A stretch of 64,000 nucleotides of DNA from Duganella sp. BJB476 (lineage in GTDB: Bacteria; Pseudomonadota; Gammaproteobacteria; Burkholderiales; Burkholderiaceae_D), in contig NZ_QVIO01000002.1 in NCBI RefSeq assembly GCF_003416895.1, forward strand, positions 434,001 through 498,000. Direction: 5' to 3'. Under the pieces are notes generated by a model, which saw only the letters and a list, made by a program, of their open reading frames with translations, did no database searches and was not told the origin of the DNA. A program made the translations under genes and the position numbers. Below, in pieces: positions 18,857 to 27,243 of this stretch. The first letter of the stretch is position 1, and each line of letters starts with the position of its first letter.

Positions 18857-19735
18857 ATGATCCATGCAAAAACGCAATACAGACTGAGCTCCCAGGACCT
18901 GGAAATCATCCTCGCGCTGGTGCGCGGCGGCACCCTGGCGGCCGCTGGCGAACGGCTGGCGGTAGACCCCTCCACCGTGTTCCGCTCGGTGCAGCGGATG
19001 GAGAAAGGCTTGGGCGCGCGCCTGTTCGAGCGTTCGCGCCTGGGTTATCAGCCGTCGGAACTGGCGCAATCGCTGGCGCGGCATGGTGAACTGGTGGAGG
19101 CGCAGCTGGACGCGGCGCGTTCAGCTGCGCTGCTCAGCCCCGAACAGGTGGCTGGCACGGTACGCATCACCAGCACCGACACGATACTGCACGCCCTGGT
19201 CGCGCCGGCGCTGCGCGATCTGCAGGCCAGCCACCCACTGCTTTCCTATGAACTGGACACCAGCAACGAACTGGCGAACCTGAGCCGCCACGAAGCAGAC
19301 ATCGCGGTGCGCGCCACGAACCGGCCACCGGCCCACTTGGTCGGCAAACATATCGGCCCGATCCGCGTGGCGCTATTCGCCGCGCGCGGTGGAAAATGGA
19401 AGAAAGTCAATGCTGGCAGGGCGCCGTGGGTCGCGCCGGATGACGCGCTGCCGGAACATCCGTCAGTCGTCTGGCGCAAAAAGAACCATCCGAAGATCAC
19501 GCCGCAATTTCGCGTCAACAGCATCCTGAGCGTGGCCGAGATGGTGGCGCTGGGACTGGGCATCGGCATACTGCCACTGTTCCTGGCGCGTCAGCGCACC
19601 GACCTGGCGCAACTGGGCGGCGTGCTGGACGAAGCCCAAACCGAACTATGGCTGCTCACCCACGCCGAATCGCGCCACTTGAGGCGCGTGTCGACGGTAT
19701 TCGGCCACTTGTCCCGCAGCCTGCTGCTGGACTGA
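18857..19735 (+). CDS. LysR family transcriptional regulator
   Basis: A 292-residue regulator with an N-terminal winged helix-turn-helix (LVRGGTLAAAGERLAVDPSTV, then RSVQRMEKGLGARLFERS, about residues 16-60) and a LysR substrate-binding domain. It faces the GST gene across 75 bases, the classical divergent LysR/target layout. The intergenic region contains the AT-rich TTAATATACGATTTCGAATTCG, which could hold both promoters. The ligand is unknown. Confidence 0.9.
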   Translation: MIHAKTQYRLSSQDLEIILALVRGGTLAAAGERLAVDPSTVFRSVQRMEKGLGARLFERSRLGYQPSELAQSLARHGELVEAQLDAARSAALLSPEQVAGTVRITSTDTILHALVAPALRDLQASHPLLSYELDTSNELANLSRHEADIAVRATNRPPAHLVGKHIGPIRVALFAARGGKWKKVNAGRAPWVAPDDALPEHPSVVWRKKNHPKITPQFRVNSILSVAEMVALGLGIGILPLFLARQRTDLAQLGGVLDEAQTELWLLTHAESRHLRRVSTVFGHLSRSLLLD

Positions 19736-19827
19736 GCGGGGTGCCGGTGAAAGCCCGCAGCGATTGCCGTGGCATCCGCCGCCATGTGCGCTAAAGTAGA
19801 TTCATCATCAACCACCAAAGGAAAATC

Positions 19828-20148
19828 ATGCTGGTCACTACTACAGAAAACGTCGCAGGTTATCGGGTACTGGAAGTGAAGGGTCAAGTGTTCGGCGTCG
19901 TCGTGCGCAGCCGTGGCCTGGCGGGCAACCTGATGGCCGGGCTGCGCTCCATCTTCGGCGGCGAGATTCTGGAATACACCCAGCTGCTGGAAGAGACGCG
20001 CCGCCATGCGCTCGACCGCATGGTCAAGAACGCGCAGCAGATGGGCGGCAACGCCGTCGTCATGATGCGCTTCGATTCTTCCGAAATCGGCCAGACCATG
20101 AGCGAGATCGTCGCCTACGGCACGGTCGTCGTGCTCGAGAAAGCTTGA
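19828..20148 (+). CDS. YbjQ family (UPF0145) heavy-metal-binding-domain protein
   Basis: A 106-residue cytoplasmic protein matching the YbjQ/UPF0145 family: VTTTENVAGYRVLEV at the start, RHALDRMVKNAQQMGGNAVV in the helix and SEIVAYGTVVVL at the end. Members form pentameric rings of unknown function and were once named as a heavy-metal-binding domain. AAAGGA precedes the ATG. The next gene starts two bases after the stop, so the two are almost certainly translated together. Confidence 0.9.
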   Translation: MLVTTTENVAGYRVLEVKGQVFGVVVRSRGLAGNLMAGLRSIFGGEILEYTQLLEETRRHALDRMVKNAQQMGGNAVVMMRFDSSEIGQTMSEIVAYGTVVVLEKA

Positions 20149-20149
20149 C

Positions 20150-20437
20150 GTGCTGCGCAACGCGGTACTCGCCATCGCCCTGCTGATCACCGCCGGCGGC
20201 GCGATCGCCCTGGCGACCGGCCACCCGCAGGCGATGCCGGCGGCTATCTGGGGCGGCATCCTCACGGTGGCGGTGCTGTTCGAACGCTGGCGCTATCAGC
20301 CGCCGCCGGCCGCCGGCGGCAACTGGCAGCCGACCGGCGAGCAGTTCATCGACCCCGAGTCCGGCGAGGCGATGGAAGTGCTGTACGATGCCGGCACCGG
20401 CGAACGGCGCTACGTCAGCAAGGCCGCCAAACCGTAG
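20150..20437 (+). CDS. Small membrane protein coupled to YbjQ
   Basis: A 95-residue protein with a GTG start one base after the ybjQ stop codon. Two hydrophobic segments occupy about residues 4-23 and 30-44, and the C-terminal half is soluble (FIDPESGEAMEVLYDAGTGE). No family function is known to me. The tight coupling to the YbjQ gene suggests a joint role, possibly anchoring the YbjQ ring to the membrane. That is inference. Confidence 0.7.
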   Translation: MLRNAVLAIALLITAGGAIALATGHPQAMPAAIWGGILTVAVLFERWRYQPPPAAGGNWQPTGEQFIDPESGEAMEVLYDAGTGERRYVSKAAKP

Positions 20438-20440
20438 CGG

Positions 20441-21259
20441 CTATCGCAGCGCCTTCAATACGGGCGCCAGGGCGGCGATCAGGTGTGCCGGCGACACCGG
20501 CTCGCCGCCCTCCTCCCACGCATCCTGGAATTCCGCGATCTCCAGGCCGATCACTTCCGATTCCGCCAGCGCGGCACAGGCGGAGCGCAAGTCCTCCAGC
20601 GACAGCCCGTCTTCATGCACATAGTCGGTGGGTACGATGCCGGGGTTGAGCACATCGCAATCGAGATGCATATAGACGGCGCGCCCGCCTACAGCGGCGC
20701 GCAACCGGTCAGCCAGCGCCGGCCCCGGCGCCACATGCGTCACCGCGCCCGACGCGATCAGCAGCACCTCCGCCGGATCGAGCGCGCGCTGCCCCACCAG
20801 CACGACATTGGACAGCGCCAGGCCCGCTCCCAGTCCGGACGCCCACAAGCCCGCAGGTCCGGACAGCGCCATGCCACCCAGGTAGCCGCTATCGGTGGTC
20901 GACGGCGTATTCAGATCGGCATGCGCGTCGAACCACACCACGCAGGCATCCGGGCGATAGCGTGCCACCACCGGCAAGGTCGCCAGCGACGCGGCGCAGC
21001 GGCTCGTCGCGCTCAATGGCCTGGCACGGCGGGCGAATACCTCGACCAACTGCGCGGCCAGCGCATGCAAGCCCGGCATGGCCTCGTTCAATTCCGTTTG
21101 CCATCCCGCGCCGAGCGCTGGCGCCGGCATGCCGACGACGGTGACGCCAACGCCCATCTGCTCGGCCAGCATGCGCGCCACCGACTGCGCGCCGGGTATC
21201 GCCAGGTTGTTGTGGTCCGCCACACGGCCCTGGAACAGGGTGATCGCCACTTCGGTCAT
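20441..21259 (-). CDS. Arginase/ureohydrolase family protein with an altered first metal motif
   Basis: A 272-residue ureohydrolase-fold protein. Metal-ligand motifs DAHAD (111-115) and LDCDVLNPG (about 200) are intact, as is GYLGGMAL. The first family motif, usually GGDH or GGDC, reads TSRC (85-88) in PLSATSRCAASLATLP, so the two glycines and the Asp are missing. Whether it still hydrolyses arginine, agmatine or a guanidino compound is uncertain. It diverges from an ArgP-type regulator over 85 bases, which supports a link to basic amino acids. It ends three bases from the convergent YbjQ-linked gene. Confidence 0.82.
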   Translation of the reverse strand: MTEVAITLFQGRVADHNNLAIPGAQSVARMLAEQMGVGVTVVGMPAPALGAGWQTELNEAMPGLHALAAQLVEVFARRARPLSATSRCAASLATLPVVARYRPDACVVWFDAHADLNTPSTTDSGYLGGMALSGPAGLWASGLGAGLALSNVVLVGQRALDPAEVLLIASGAVTHVAPGPALADRLRAAVGGRAVYMHLDCDVLNPGIVPTDYVHEDGLSLEDLRSACAALAESEVIGLEIAEFQDAWEEGGEPVSPAHLIAALAPVLKALR

Positions 21260-21344
21260 AGCCTACCTCCTGAAAAATAGAGACTGTAGCCGTCCCGGCG
21301 CATGCAGTAAAATTAATCAATTTCAGGAATGATAAAAATTTCTT

Positions 21345-22235
21345 ATGCAGGACTACAAACTGTTCGCCGCCCTCACCGCCGTCATCGACACGGGCAGCTT
21401 TGAACGCGCGGCGGGAAAACTGTTCATCACGCCGTCGGCCGTCTCCCAGCGGATACGCCAGCTGGAAGAGCGCATGGGCCAGACCCTGGTGGTGCGCAGC
21501 ACGCCGGCCATCGCCACCACGACCGGCATGCGCCTGCTGCGACACGCGCGCCAGGTCGCCCTGCTCGAACAGGAATTGCAGGACGATTTGCAGGGGGACG
21601 ACCGCGAACGGCTGGTCGAACTGCCGATCGCCATCAACAACGACTCGCTCCACACCTGGTTCATCCCGGCGGTGACGGAGATCCTGATAGCGGAACGCCT
21701 GCTGCTGCAGCTGAAGGTAGAGGACGAGGCACATACACTGGGCCTGTTGAAGAACGGCGATGTGCTGGGATGCGTGACCAGCGTCGAACATCCCGCCAGC
21801 GGCTGCACCAGCACGCGCCTGGGCGAGATGCGCTACCGCTGCATCGCCACACCGGCCTTCGCCGCACGCTACTTCCCGCGCGGATTGAACCGGGAAGCGC
21901 TATTGCGCGCGCCGGCCATCACCTTCGGCAGTTCCGATACGCTGCACACCAACTTCCTCGCCAGCCGGTTCGCGGTGGCGGCCGGCGAGTTCCCGTCGAT
22001 GACGGTACCCTCGGTGCATAGCCTGCTGCACTGCATACAGGGAGGACTGGGCTACGGCATCTGCCCGGAGCTGCAATGGGATGAAATGCTGGCGGCCGGC
22101 GCACTGGTCGACCTGATGCCGGCGGACCGGCCGGCAGTCCAGCTGCATTGGCACGCCTGGGAGCTGCAAAGCCCGCGCATCGGCCGCTTCATCGGGCAGA
22201 TGGTCGCGCAGGCGCGTACCCGGCTTCCCCAATAA
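21345..22235 (+). CDS. argP: LysR family regulator ArgP (LysG/IciA type)
   Basis: A 296-residue LysR protein starting MQDYKLFAALTAVIDTGSFERAA with ITPSAVSQRIRQLEERMGQ, the characteristic ArgP/LysG N-terminus. ArgP senses lysine and arginine and usually activates an amino-acid exporter (argO/lysE). No lysE-like gene is adjacent. The divergent neighbour is the arginase-like gene, which is a plausible target. The effector domain has the usual length. Confidence 0.8.
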   Translation: MQDYKLFAALTAVIDTGSFERAAGKLFITPSAVSQRIRQLEERMGQTLVVRSTPAIATTTGMRLLRHARQVALLEQELQDDLQGDDRERLVELPIAINNDSLHTWFIPAVTEILIAERLLLQLKVEDEAHTLGLLKNGDVLGCVTSVEHPASGCTSTRLGEMRYRCIATPAFAARYFPRGLNREALLRAPAITFGSSDTLHTNFLASRFAVAAGEFPSMTVPSVHSLLHCIQGGLGYGICPELQWDEMLAAGALVDLMPADRPAVQLHWHAWELQSPRIGRFIGQMVAQARTRLPQ

Positions 22236-22244
22236 GCCCCGTAG

Positions 22245-23171
22245 CTAGTCCGCCACCTGCCGCAGGGCTGGGTCGCCGTTCAGGGAAAACGGCATGGACC
22301 TGGCCCAGCGATTGGAAGACAGCGAGAACGTCAGCGCCCGCACCTGGTGATACCAGCCGGCCGGCACGTACAGCATATCGCCCGGATTGACGATGACTTC
22401 GACCGTGGCGGCCTGGCGCGCCAGCGGGAATTTCTCGAAGTCCGGCGCCTCGGGATCGAACGGCGATCCAAACAGGATGGCGTTCGCCTCGTTCGGATAC
22501 AGGAATTCGTCGTGATGCGGCGGCGCCAGGAAGATGCGCTTGGTGCCCCAGATCTGCGCGAAGATATTGTCGTCGTAGTCGCAATGCAGCGGCGTCACCG
22601 TGCCTGCGGGGCCGAGCCAGAAACGCGGCGGCCCCATTTTGTCGAAGTACGTGGGCCAGTGGCACAAACGGTTCAATTCGCGCAGCTCCAGGTTGCCCAG
22701 GTACGGCGGCAAGTCGTGCGTGCCCGCCGCCACCAGCTCCAGATACTCCAGCATCGACATGTCCTGCATCGCACGGTCGGGCGCGAACGCGGTGTTGATG
22801 TAGTCCCCCACCCGCGCCCGCACCGGCAGATGGCTGTAATGCTCGCGCAGCGCCTGCGGCGTCAGTCCGCACAGCGGCCAACGGTCGACCAACCCGGTCA
22901 TCAGGAACGGCAGGCCTTGCGCCGCGCGCTTGCGGAAGGCGGCGGCATCCAGCGCCCGCAGGCGCGGCACTTCGGTAATCGTTGGCAGCGTGCGGGACAC
23001 ACGCTTGATCGCCTCGCGCATCGCCTGTATCGACGTGACGCCGCGCACCTGCGCATCCCTGTGCTCGCGCGCCAGCTTTTGAGCGGCAGGGTCGGCGGAC
23101 CACGCAGACTCCGATTCCTGCCTGGTAGGCGGCAACCGAGGTGCTTCCACCGTTTTCTTCTCTTTCGACAT
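22245..23171 (-). CDS. JmjC/cupin_8 family Fe(II)/2-oxoglutarate oxygenase
   Basis: A 308-residue cytoplasmic protein with a cupin-like (JmjC) core. The iron triad candidates are in TPLHCDYDDN (HxD, about residue 200) and the distal His in VPAGWYHQV (about 280). PGDMLYVPAGW is the signature of factor-inhibiting-HIF-like hydroxylases. Bacterial members hydroxylate ribosomal proteins or other protein targets, but the substrate here is unknown. The N-terminal 60 residues are charged and probably flexible. It converges on argP, ending 9 bases beyond that gene. Confidence 0.85.
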   Translation of the reverse strand: MSKEKKTVEAPRLPPTRQESESAWSADPAAQKLAREHRDAQVRGVTSIQAMREAIKRVSRTLPTITEVPRLRALDAAAFRKRAAQGLPFLMTGLVDRWPLCGLTPQALREHYSHLPVRARVGDYINTAFAPDRAMQDMSMLEYLELVAAGTHDLPPYLGNLELRELNRLCHWPTYFDKMGPPRFWLGPAGTVTPLHCDYDDNIFAQIWGTKRIFLAPPHHDEFLYPNEANAILFGSPFDPEAPDFEKFPLARQAATVEVIVNPGDMLYVPAGWYHQVRALTFSLSSNRWARSMPFSLNGDPALRQVAD

Positions 23172-23283
23172 ATCCCGAACTTAACTATTTGCAGGGCGAT
23201 AGTATAACTGCTCGCTTACAGGGCCGTTCAGATGTCAAAAATGACACGATGCCATGCAATCATCACCGCAAGGCCAATTTTCC

Positions 23284-23313
23284 TTGACAGCCAAGCCATC
23301 GATCTCGTACATT
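23284..23313 (+). promoter_or_regulatory. Sigma-70 promoter upstream of the leuA leader
   Basis: A perfect -35 TTGACA (23284-23289) and -10 TACATT (23308-23313) are spaced by 18 bases. The expected transcription start lies at about 23320-23321, which coincides with the ATG of the first leucine-rich mini-ORF. It is the best promoter match in the 23172-23636 interval and would give a leuA leader of about 315 nt. Confidence 0.65.
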
Positions 23314-23320
23314 TAAGGCC

Positions 23321-23407
23321 ATGACCTCGCATCTGCACCTATCCGCTTTCCTGCTGCCGTCTGCTAGCGCCCTATCGCTAGCAGCGCGCCTACTAGCACG
23401 CGCTTAA
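23321..23407 (+). CDS. Leucine-rich leader peptide 1 upstream of leuA
   Basis: A 28-codon ORF, MTSHLHLSAFLLPSASALSL then AARLLARA, ending in TAA. Eight of 28 codons are Leu and five of them are the rare CTA, which long genes here mostly avoid. This composition is the hallmark of attenuator leader peptides that sense charged tRNA-Leu. No Shine-Dalgarno lies at normal spacing (AAGG ends two bases before the ATG), but the predicted transcription start falls at the ATG, so a leaderless message is possible. It is too short for homology to help. The call rests on codon content and position. Confidence 0.6.
   Translation: MTSHLHLSAFLLPSASALSLAARLLARA
23361..23384 (+). promoter_or_regulatory. 9-bp stem-loop inside the leuA leader peptide ORF
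   Basis: CTGCTAGCG (23361-23369) and CGCTAGCAG (23376-23384) are exact reverse complements around a 6-base loop. The stem lies within leader ORF 1 and overlaps its CTA codons. A competing pairing involves GCGCG (near 23385) and CGCGC (near 23400). Mutually exclusive stems over regulatory Leu codons fit attenuation. No T-run terminator is visible before leuA, so the output step is unclear. Confidence 0.5.
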
Positions 23408-23480
23408 TCCGCGTTCCAGCTGTACCCCAGTGCCGGCCATAAGCCGCACCTGTCTACAAATCCCAGGAAAGTTTGCACCG

Positions 23481-23534
23481 ATGTTCCCAGCCTTGTCGCT
23501 ACTGCTAAAACTACCGATCGGTTGCCGAGCCTAG
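23481..23534 (+). CDS. Leucine-rich leader peptide 2 upstream of leuA
   Basis: A 17-codon ORF, MFPALSLLLKLPIGCRA, ending in TAG. Five of 17 codons are Leu, three of them CTA. AGGAAAG at 23465-23471 gives a proper ribosome-binding site nine bases from the ATG. It lies about 100 bases before the leuA start. Either this or ORF 1 may be the functional sensor, or both may act in series. Between it and leuA only a short CCGTG/CACGG stem (23539-23552) was seen. Confidence 0.55.
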   Translation: MFPALSLLLKLPIGCRA

Positions 23535-23636
23535 TATCCCGTGGCCGCACGGCAGCCCCTCGCCACAACAGAGCGCCAGCACCGATACGTCGGACCGCGG
23601 CATCGCATTTCCCAATTTGAGACTCAGGAGCACCCC

Positions 23637-25337
23637 ATGATGTTGCAGAACCCAGCAGCGAAGTACCGCGCCTTCCCACCCGTACAATTGTCCGACCGCC
23701 AGTGGCCGAACAACGTGATCTCCAAGCCGCCGATCTGGATGAGCACCGATCTGCGCGACGGCAACCAGGCCCTGATCGAACCGATGAGCGCCGAGAAAAA
23801 ACTGCGCTTCTTCGAACTGCTGGTCAAGGTCGGCCTCAAGGAAATCGAAGTGGGCTTCCCTTCGGCCTCGCAGACCGACTTCGACTTCGTGCGCAAGCTG
23901 GTCGAGGAAAACCGCATCCCCGACGACGTCACCATCATCGTGCTGACCCAGTCGCGCGATGAACTGATCCGCCGCACCGTGGAATCGGCGGCCGGCGCCA
24001 AGCGCGCCATCGTCCACCTGTATAACTCGGTGGCGCCGGTGTTCCGCAAAGTGGTGTTCGGCATGTCGCGCGAAGAGATCACCAACATCGCTACCACCGG
24101 CACCAAGCTGGTGAAGGAATTGATCAAGCAGCACCCGCAGACCGAATGGGGCTTCGAGTACACGCCTGAATCGTTCTCCACCACCGAACTCGATTTCTCC
24201 AAGCATATCTGCGACGCCGTCACCGCGATCTGGGAACCGACCCCGAACAACAAGATGATCATCAACCTGCCGTCGACGGTGGAGTGCAGCACTCCCAACG
24301 TCTACGCCGACCAGATCGAATGGATGTCGCGCAAGCTGGCGCGCCGCGATTCGCTGATCATCAGCGTCCACCCGCACAATGACCGCGGCACCGCCGTCGC
24401 CTCGGCCGAAATGGCCGTGATGGCCGGCGCCGACCGCGTCGAGGGCTGCCTGTTCGGCAACGGCGAACGCACCGGCAACGTCGACCTGGTCACGCTGGCC
24501 TTGAACCTGTACACGCAAGGCGTGCATCCGGGCCTGGACTTCTCCGACATCGACGAAGTGCGCAAGTGCGTTGAAGAGTGCAACCAGCTGCCAGTGCATC
24601 CGCGCCATCCATACGTGGGCGACCTGGTGTTCACCGCCTTCTCCGGCTCGCACCAGGATGCGATCAAGAAGGGCTTCGCCCAGCAGCAGGAAGGCGCGCT
24701 GTGGGAGATCCCTTACCTCCCGATCGACCCGCAGGACCTGGGCCGTAGCTACGACGCCGTCATCCGCGTCAACAGCCAGTCCGGCAAGGGCGGCATGGCT
24801 TACCTGTTGGAGCAGGATTACGGCCTGGTGCTGCCGCGCCGCCTGCAGATTGAATTCAGCCGCGCGGTGCAGGCAGTTGCCGATTCCACCGGCCTGGAAA
24901 TCACCGCCGAGGGCATCTACGACATCTTCAACAAGGAATACTTCGAGCAGACCTCGCCGTACGCCTACAACGCGCACAAGATGGTGGAAGACACCAGCAG
25001 CGACGAACCGGTGCAGATCGACATCGCCCTCACCCACCGCAAGGCGCCACTGGCGCTGCAAGGCGGCGGCAACGGCCCGATCGACGCCTTCGTCAACGCG
25101 CTCGGCCTGGACATCAAGCTGATGGACTACCACGAGCACTCGATCGGGTCCGGTGCCAACGCCAAGGCGGCCTGCTACGTCGAACTGCGCCTGGCCAACG
25201 GCCCGACGCTGTTCGGCGCAGCCATCGACAGCAACATCGTCACGGCCTCGTTCAAGGCAGTGCTGAGCGCCGTCAACCGCCAGCTCTCGCAGCAGCAAGC
25301 CGCGGCAGCACCAGCGGGCGCCGACGCCACCGCATGA
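23637..25337 (+). CDS. leuA: 2-isopropylmalate synthase
   Basis: A 566-residue enzyme that condenses acetyl-CoA with 2-ketoisovalerate, the first committed step of leucine synthesis. The HMGL-like barrel has [11 protein letters not shown] with metal Asp, [13 protein letters not shown] with the HxH metal ligands, and [16 protein letters not shown]. The C-terminal LeuA dimer domain (from about 430) provides leucine feedback inhibition. Length matches the long LeuA type 2 class of 550-570 residues. CAGGAG precedes the ATG at 23637. The leader carries two leucine-rich mini-ORFs, so attenuation is likely. The stop overlaps the start of the next gene. Confidence 0.97.
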   Translation: MMLQNPAAKYRAFPPVQLSDRQWPNNVISKPPIWMSTDLRDGNQALIEPMSAEKKLRFFELLVKVGLKEIEVGFPSASQTDFDFVRKLVEENRIPDDVTIIVLTQSRDELIRRTVESAAGAKRAIVHLYNSVAPVFRKVVFGMSREEITNIATTGTKLVKELIKQHPQTEWGFEYTPESFSTTELDFSKHICDAVTAIWEPTPNNKMIINLPSTVECSTPNVYADQIEWMSRKLARRDSLIISVHPHNDRGTAVASAEMAVMAGADRVEGCLFGNGERTGNVDLVTLALNLYTQGVHPGLDFSDIDEVRKCVEECNQLPVHPRHPYVGDLVFTAFSGSHQDAIKKGFAQQQEGALWEIPYLPIDPQDLGRSYDAVIRVNSQSGKGGMAYLLEQDYGLVLPRRLQIEFSRAVQAVADSTGLEITAEGIYDIFNKEYFEQTSPYAYNAHKMVEDTSSDEPVQIDIALTHRKAPLALQGGGNGPIDAFVNALGLDIKLMDYHEHSIGSGANAKAACYVELRLANGPTLFGAAIDSNIVTASFKAVLSAVNRQLSQQQAAAAPAGADATA

Positions 25338-26134
25338 ACAAATCCGTAGTCTCCGCCGTCGTCTTCCTGCTGGCGGCGGGCGGCGCCCACGCAACGCCGC
25401 CCACCGGCCAGGACGCCCTCGCCGGCGCGCAGATCAAGGTCGATGTCGGCGGCCGCAAACTCAATATGTACTGCACCGGCAAGGGCTCGCCCACCGTGCT
25501 GTTCGAAGCCGATGCCGGCCGCGCGGGCTGGGATTGGTCGGCCGTGCTGCCGGAAGTGGCCAAGCGCACCCGCGCCTGCGTCTACGACCGCGCCGGTATG
25601 GGTGCCAGCGATCCGATCATGCGTGCATCGACGGTCGCCAACGCCAGCAAGGATTTGAACTTCCTGATCAAGAACGCCCGCATGGACGCGCCCTTCGTGC
25701 TGGTGGGTGCGGGCTACGGCGCCATGGTGGCGCAGCACTACGCACTGCGCTCGCGCGGCACCGTCACCGGCCTGGTGCTGGTGGACGCGATGCACGAGGA
25801 TGCGCTGCCGGCGAACCGTGCCGCCAGCCTGGATGCGGCGCTGGCCTGCCTCACTGCGGCGGAAGACGGCAAGACCGTCGCCGCCTGCGCCTATTCCGCC
25901 ACCGCTATCAACGGCGAAATCGGACCACGACTGGCGGCGGCGCAGGCGGCGCAAGTGGCCAAGCCAACCTACTGGCGCGCCCGCGCCTCGGAACTAGACA
26001 GCCTTGAGACCAGCGCCAGCCAGATGCGCGCCGTGCGCAAACCGTTCGGCGACCTGCCGCTGGCCGAAGTGCGGCATGGCGAACCGGCCACCATCGTCGC
26101 CGCAGTGATGGAAGTGCTGGACAAGCAGAAGTAA
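25334..26134 (+). CDS. Secreted alpha/beta hydrolase-fold protein lacking the nucleophile Ser
   Basis: A 266-residue protein with a signal peptide (cleavage after GGAHA, residue 20) and the alpha/beta hydrolase core: [19 protein letters not shown] as oxyanion strand, [14 protein letters not shown], and [13 protein letters not shown] at the nucleophile elbow. The elbow reads GAGYG (125-129) where GHSxG is expected, so the catalytic Ser is Gly. The acid-bearing strand ([10 protein letters not shown]) is retained. It is probably a non-hydrolytic pseudoenzyme or uses another mechanism. Its ATG overlaps the leuA stop by 4 bases, giving translational coupling, although a secreted protein has no obvious leucine role. 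Confidence 0.8.
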   Translation: MNKSVVSAVVFLLAAGGAHATPPTGQDALAGAQIKVDVGGRKLNMYCTGKGSPTVLFEADAGRAGWDWSAVLPEVAKRTRACVYDRAGMGASDPIMRASTVANASKDLNFLIKNARMDAPFVLVGAGYGAMVAQHYALRSRGTVTGLVLVDAMHEDALPANRAASLDAALACLTAAEDGKTVAACAYSATAINGEIGPRLAAAQAAQVAKPTYWRARASELDSLETSASQMRAVRKPFGDLPLAEVRHGEPATIVAAVMEVLDKQK

Positions 26135-26151
26135 AACAAGGCGCGTGGATA

Positions 26152-27108
26152 CTACCAGGCGGCCGCGCGCTTCTCCCTGAAGAATTCCCAGGCGGCTTCC
26201 GCCACTTCAAAGTCGGCGTTCTGCCGGCCTGTCAGCTTGTTGATGAAATAGGGATAGCGCTTGCTGACGCTTGGCTCTGCGTGGCCGCCATTCTCGATTT
26301 TATACAGTCCCACTTGCAACCCGCTTCCGGCCTCGCCCCACATCGTGCGCGTGGCCCGCGTCTTGTCCCACTGGTTGCGACGCGGGATCTCAAGCACGCT
26401 CGGTTCATCGGGAAGGCCGGCCAGTTCGCGCCAGATCCTGGCGCTGTCCTCGATGCTGCTGACCGGGTCCAGGAATCCCAGCACGTAAAAGAATTTGCCG
26501 CCCCGGTAAGGCATCAACGGATCCGCCGTGCAGCCCATGATCAGCGCCGGCAGCGCGGCCGTGGGCATCCGCGCCGCATGCGGCGGCGGCATGCAAGCGA
26601 GGACGGTCGAGAATGCAGCCAGCTTGTGCGGAATCTCCACCGCCGCGCGGTAGGTCAACAGGCCGCCACGGGAAACGCCGATCAGATAAACCCGGCTGGC
26701 ATCCACGTCGTAATCGGCCACCGCCTTGTCGATCAGCGCCGCGATGAACGCGACGTCATCCTTTTTCGCCACCTTCTCCGCGCTGGCGAAACAATCGCTC
26801 CAGCCACCCGCACCGGCATCCGGCGCGACCACCACGATGTCGTCACGCTCGGCGATCTCCAGCCAGACCGACAACGGCGATGGCGGATATGCCATCCCCA
26901 TCACCTGCTCCGCCGAAGCGCCGGCGCCATGTACGACGATGACCAGCGGCCGCTTGCCGGATGACGGCCGGCTCGATCGCGCCAGCAGATAGCGGCGCAA
27001 TCCATCCGGCCGCAAAAGCGTCTCCGGCGTGGCCTGCGCACATGCAGCATTAACGGCGGAAGTACCGAGAAACGCGGCCTTCAAGCCCGCGCGTATGCGT
27101 CCCAACAT
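26152..27108 (-). CDS. Poly(3-hydroxybutyrate) depolymerase/feruloyl-esterase-like alpha/beta hydrolase
   Basis: A 318-residue protein, probably exported: a hydrophobic N-terminus ends near [20 protein letters not shown] forms the oxyanion region. The nucleophile elbow is GVSRGG, the acid is likely in [10 protein letters not shown] and the His in ENGGHAEP. This matches the LpqC/PHB-depolymerase-like esterases that cleave short polyester or feruloyl esters. AAGGAGG precedes the ATG at 27108. It is transcribed toward the preceding hydrolase gene and converges with it 17 bases away. Substrate uncertain. Confidence 0.82.
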   Translation of the reverse strand: MLGRIRAGLKAAFLGTSAVNAACAQATPETLLRPDGLRRYLLARSSRPSSGKRPLVIVVHGAGASAEQVMGMAYPPSPLSVWLEIAERDDIVVVAPDAGAGGWSDCFASAEKVAKKDDVAFIAALIDKAVADYDVDASRVYLIGVSRGGLLTYRAAVEIPHKLAAFSTVLACMPPPHAARMPTAALPALIMGCTADPLMPYRGGKFFYVLGFLDPVSSIEDSARIWRELAGLPDEPSVLEIPRRNQWDKTRATRTMWGEAGSGLQVGLYKIENGGHAEPSVSKRYPYFINKLTGRQNADFEVAEAAWEFFREKRAAAW

Positions 27109-27243
27109 GCAGCCTCCTTAGTCAATAGTGTCACAATACTATGCGTCGTCCCACCCGCGCAACAGCCCCTACCAATCAATTTCGCCGCACTGCACCATTG
27201 TCGATATACTGGCTACTCGCCCGGTGTTCTCATGGAGTCATGC

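Noticed and set aside
23535..23636. Intrinsic terminator between the leader peptides and leuA
   Set aside because: Only a short 5-bp stem (23539-23552) without a T-run is present, so a classical attenuator terminator is not supported.
23511..25394. Minus-strand ORF of 627 codons opposite leuA
   Set aside because: Antisense shadow; leuA has all catalytic motifs.
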